Shown here piece after piece: positions 60,860-64,000 of a stretch of 64,000 bases of DNA. A model generated the notes under the pieces. That model saw nothing but the letters and a program-made list of their open reading frames with translations. It was not told the DNA's origin and searched no databases. Location: contig NC_084817.1 of assembly GCF_963583255.1 (NCBI RefSeq), positions 8,004,121 to 8,068,120 on the forward strand, read 5' to 3'. The position numbers were made by a program, and so were the translations under genes. The stretch's first letter is position 1. The number at the start of each line of letters is the position of its first letter. Source of the DNA: Pyrus communis. Lineage: Eukaryota; Streptophyta; Magnoliopsida; Rosales; Rosaceae.

Positions 60860-61080
60860 TTGGGGTGGTTCTCCAGCTCTACCTCAGCCAAAACTGTTAG
60901 GTGCAAAAGCATCTGAGCTGCTAAGAGGAGAGGGAAACCCTTTAGAGGCTGCCCTAGTTGCGAATTTGGCACAAGCAGGCACCGCTATTGCCAAGGAAAT
61001 GCATTGGAGTGGGTAAAAAATAACTTAAGAAGAATGCTTCATGTTGTATATCGTGTTGGGGACTTTGACAAGACTGTAAA
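60860..61080 (+). pseudogene. Glyoxalase I (lactoylglutathione lyase) exon fragment
   Basis: Plus-strand reading in two frames: PKLLGAKASELLRGEGNPL near 60890-60945, then after a one-base loss at about 60999 ALEWVKNN...RRMLHVVYRVGDFDKTVK to 61080. The latter is the start of the glyoxalase I fold in plant lactoylglutathione lyases, which convert the methylglyoxal-glutathione adduct to lactoylglutathione. The segment ends at gtacgt, a plausible splice donor. No further exons of this gene follow. The upstream part resembles the linker of plastid forms. Confidence 0.7.
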
Positions 61081-61544
61081 GTACGTGTCTATTTAGTAAA
61101 AGAAATATTGCTTCCATAATGCGTGGTTTGCAGAGGTAGCTAAGTATTCTTTCGGTATGCAGATTCTATTGGATATATGTCAACAATCTATGTATGCTAA
61201 TAAATAATAAATACAAATAGAAAATTAACATAGTATGAACGATGAAATAATATTGAACATAAATATTGAAGATCGAGGATTGCATATCGCAATGTCCTTG
61301 AAACAGATATTCCGTCCCAACTCAGTGCTTGTAGTTCTACGGACGTCTGCTTCACCAGGATTCAACGATCAAGTCAAAATTCCAGCACTAGAAAAATTGA
61401 CTTCTAGCGAATTTCTATGTGGTTCTCTCAGTAAGAATGTTTTGGATTATAGAAGAAGATTTGTTTTTGTTGTATTCTAAATGCCGTGCAAATAGATGTA
61501 TATATATAATATTATTATACTTGTTCGCAACAGGTATGAGGAAG
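61081..61544. other. Unassigned stretch after the glyoxalase fragment
   Basis: A plus frame at 61235-61480 (80 codons) has no family I recognise. No continuation of glyoxalase I is seen. Confidence 0.3.
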
Positions 61545-61880
61545 GGATGCATCTGTTGAGAGACATCTTCTCAGAGGGGTGTTTTCTTTCTATGTTTTTT
61601 CACACTTCAGACTTCATCTAAAATGATGAGTTTGTTGGTAAAAAAATAAATAATAATTAAATTCGAAATTAATTAAAAATAATTACTTAAATCCGAAAAT
61701 AATTAATTAATTTAATTATTAGGCTCAAGGTCCATCTTTTGATAATTAATTATATATTAATAATTAATAATTAAATTCGAAATTAATTAAAAATAATTAC
61801 TTAAATCCGAAAATAATTATTTTTAATTAATTTAATTATTAGGCACAAGGCCCATCTTTTGATAATTATTTAGATAAAAT
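61545..61880 (-). repeat. Partial LTR related to the solo LTR of CCD intron 5
   Basis: The minus strand matches part of 41930-42110, including the agatgggccttg and cccctctgaagaga-type blocks. The aaattaaaaataattactta part is duplicated within it (61650-61730 and 61760-61850). Confidence 0.65.
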
Positions 61881-62120
61881 TAAGGGACACTTGAATGTGA
61901 TCCTTAACTATCAATATTCTTTGACTGAAACCATATTGGTTTTTAATTTTTTTTATCAAAATCTCTGAAATTAATGTGATATGTATTTCTATGTAGGTTA
62001 CTATATTTTTAAATTAAAAATTGAAATTTATAGTTGTTTGTATTAATGAGATTTTAAATAAATAAAAAACCCATAAATTGTGGATTAAAATTATTAAAAT
62101 ATAAATTATACTCTCCAATA

Positions 62121-62146
62121 TGTTGTGTGTGTGTGTGTGTGTGTGT
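62121..62146. repeat. (GT)n microsatellite
   Basis: About 12 GT units. Confidence 0.9.
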
Positions 62147-62587
62147 TTGTCTATATATAATTATATAAACATGAGTACATTCATCAAAATTAACAAAAAA
62201 TTTATTGTACCAAAATATGGGTACATTCTTCAAAACCACACAAAAAATAATAGATATTAGGCTTAATAACATTAGTAAATTTCCTTGATTAATTAAACTT
62301 GAGATGGATACATTCTCAAATCAAGAAAAATAATGTACCCATATAAGTTTAAAAATGCATTGGAAAAAATTGAATAGATTTTATATAAAAAATAAAATAA
62401 AATAAAAAAAAGGTACATTTTACATACAACAAATTGGTATATTTAAGAATTGGTTCATTTTAAAATTAAAAAAAATTAAAAAATTACATGAATGGGTACG
62501 TATAAGATTAAAAAATTGGAAACCTTTTTATAAAAATTAAGGGATACAAATTTATTCTAATTTTCATTTTTCTTTTTTTGGAAAGGT

Positions 62588-62955
62588 TTTTTAGTCAAAA
62601 TAGTCCCTGAAATATGTTTAACTCCTTATTTTGGTCCCTAAAATTTGAAATCAATAGAAATGGTCCCTGAGATTGTCCACCATCAATCATTTTGGTCATT
62701 CGGTGAAAAATTTTGTTAAATAAGGATCAACATGACAAAATTACCCTCAATTAAATAAACAAAAGGCAACATCATTTGACAAAAATAAGGGTAATTTTTT
62801 CATTTTATCCTTATTTTACGGAGATTTTCCACGGAATGACCAAAATAATTGATTATAGACAAACTCAGGGACCAACTCTATCGATTTCAAATCTCAGGAA
62901 CCAAAGTGAGGAGTTATACAAATTTCAGGAACCATTTTGGCTAAAAAGTCTTTTG
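62588..62955. mobile_element. MITE with about 65-bp inverted ends
   Basis: Left arm (ttagtcaaaatagtccctga onwards) is matched in reverse complement by the right arm (ending aaccattttggctaa). The two arms contain repeated tggtccct-type blocks. No coding region. Target duplication not resolved. Confidence 0.7.
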
Positions 62956-64000
62956 GAAATGTTTTGAATTGAAAATTAGTTCGGAGTTCAATAAAGATGT
63001 GAGATTAAAATCCTAAATCAATTATTAATTTTTATTTTAAAAATTATGTAACTGACATGTAAATTTATTATTGCATTAATGTTAGGGACTTTGATCAAAA
63101 TCTGAAAATTAATAAGATTTCAGTTAATGAACATTAGTAACTAGAGACCAGATACTAATTTTTCCTCAAATTAATAATAAATAAATAAATAAAAATTGTT
63201 TTCTTACTTTTGAAGCCAAATACTTTCATTCAGTGGAGGGCTCATTGGCAAAGCTCTGGTATTGAGAGCATCTCGGTTGAGCTAAGAAACCAAGAGTGAC
63301 TGAATGAGATGATGAGGAGGGTGTAATATGCAGTACCTATTTAACATGGGTTATAAAAGTATGTTGCAAGAGTGACTGAATGAGATGATGAGGAAGAATA
63401 TTATTGTTTTCTTACTCCTCACGTATAAGGAAGAAGCATTTCTTTTGTACGAACAGACAAATTAGAATTTGATAAGTATATAAAATTTTCTTTCTGTGTT
63501 AGATTTGCAGTTACGGTAAATGACTTCTTACATGTAAAGAGAATAGACATTTATTCTGTACAGACAAATAGCAGTTTGACACTTTTTTCCTTTTGTGTTA
63601 CTAAAATGCTTTAATATATGTGTCAACTTCTTACTTGTAGTTAGGGGTGGATGATTCTTCATTTGAAAGAAGCCAAATCATGTTCTTATTTGTTACGAAA
63701 AAGGTTACTAATTTAGTAGCGGTTTTAACATTCTCAAGCACTTCAAATGACACTTGTAACAGGAGGGACAAAAATAAATAATAGTGTAGAATCGTTACCC
63801 TACAAATTCAATGTACAAAGCGAAGGGACACAAATAAAGTTGAACGATATTCATCTTTTGTCTCCATTTTGATTGTTCCTTTTCCTTTTTCCTTACTCAG
63901 TGCTTAATTACGCATAAATAGGTAAAGATCCATATTTTCATCGGCCTTGTTCATGATTGCTAGGGCTTCTTTTGTCACCTAAGTCAATTGATTTCCCTAG
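62956..64000. other. No gene recognised
   Basis: AT-rich sequence. A 26-bp direct repeat (agagtgactgaatgagatga plus tgagga) occurs at 63294-63319 and 63369-63394. Confidence 0.5.

Noticed and set aside
1..64000. CRISPR arrays, bacterial operons or phage modules
   Set aside because: All recognised genes and repeats are plant nuclear; no regularly spaced short repeats with spacers were seen.

Overview
The window looks like an intergenic, transposon-rich stretch of a eudicot nuclear genome, most likely a woody Rosaceae such as apple or pear. That taxon is an inference from the repeat families and AT-rich introns. Plant origin is shown directly by a 13-exon carotenoid cleavage dioxygenase gene, Ty1-copia elements, tRNA-derived SINEs, many MITEs and an endogenous plant pararetrovirus.

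The only complete cellular gene I can assemble is a carotenoid cleavage dioxygenase (CCD) on the + strand, 13 exons from 36280 to 45491, 618 codons, with all four metal-binding histidines. It is the middle member of a tandem array. Copy A (18530-21569) lacks exons 2-5 and has frameshifts, a microhomology deletion and a lost splice acceptor. Copy C (51504-51611) is exon 1 only, with its ATG mutated. Long flanks are duplicated with the genes: 30154-36280 matches 46190-51500. These flanks carry the same old copia fragment, the same 667-bp Harbinger-type MITE and the same SINE, so those insertions predate the duplication. Insertions present in only one unit postdate it.

Layout. 1-11810: a decayed Ty1-copia element (+) whose RNase H region is split by a hAT-type insertion (2688-11031, 8-bp target duplication). 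That insertion holds a roughly 7-kb inverted repeat of an endogenous caulimovirid. 11811-16790: LTR-like and unrecognised fragments. 16790-22270: CCD copy A. 22279-30145: a second hAT-type element containing a Ty1-copia element (-) with one uninterrupted gag-pol ORF but a truncated 5' LTR. 30154-36280: duplicated flank. 36280-45491: intact CCD. 46190-53835: second flank and copy C, with a 1-kb Mutator-like element. 53836-56768: a composite inverted element with a long TTC tract. 56769-64000: low-complexity DNA, MITEs, LTR fragments and a broken glyoxalase I exon.

The best candidate for an unusual system is the pararetroviral inverted repeat at 3345-10365. Its two arms match in opposite orientation, share three stop codons, and surround a nested palindromic axis. 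Transcription through it would give a long hairpin RNA directed against a virus family. Whether it is transcribed cannot be told from the sequence.
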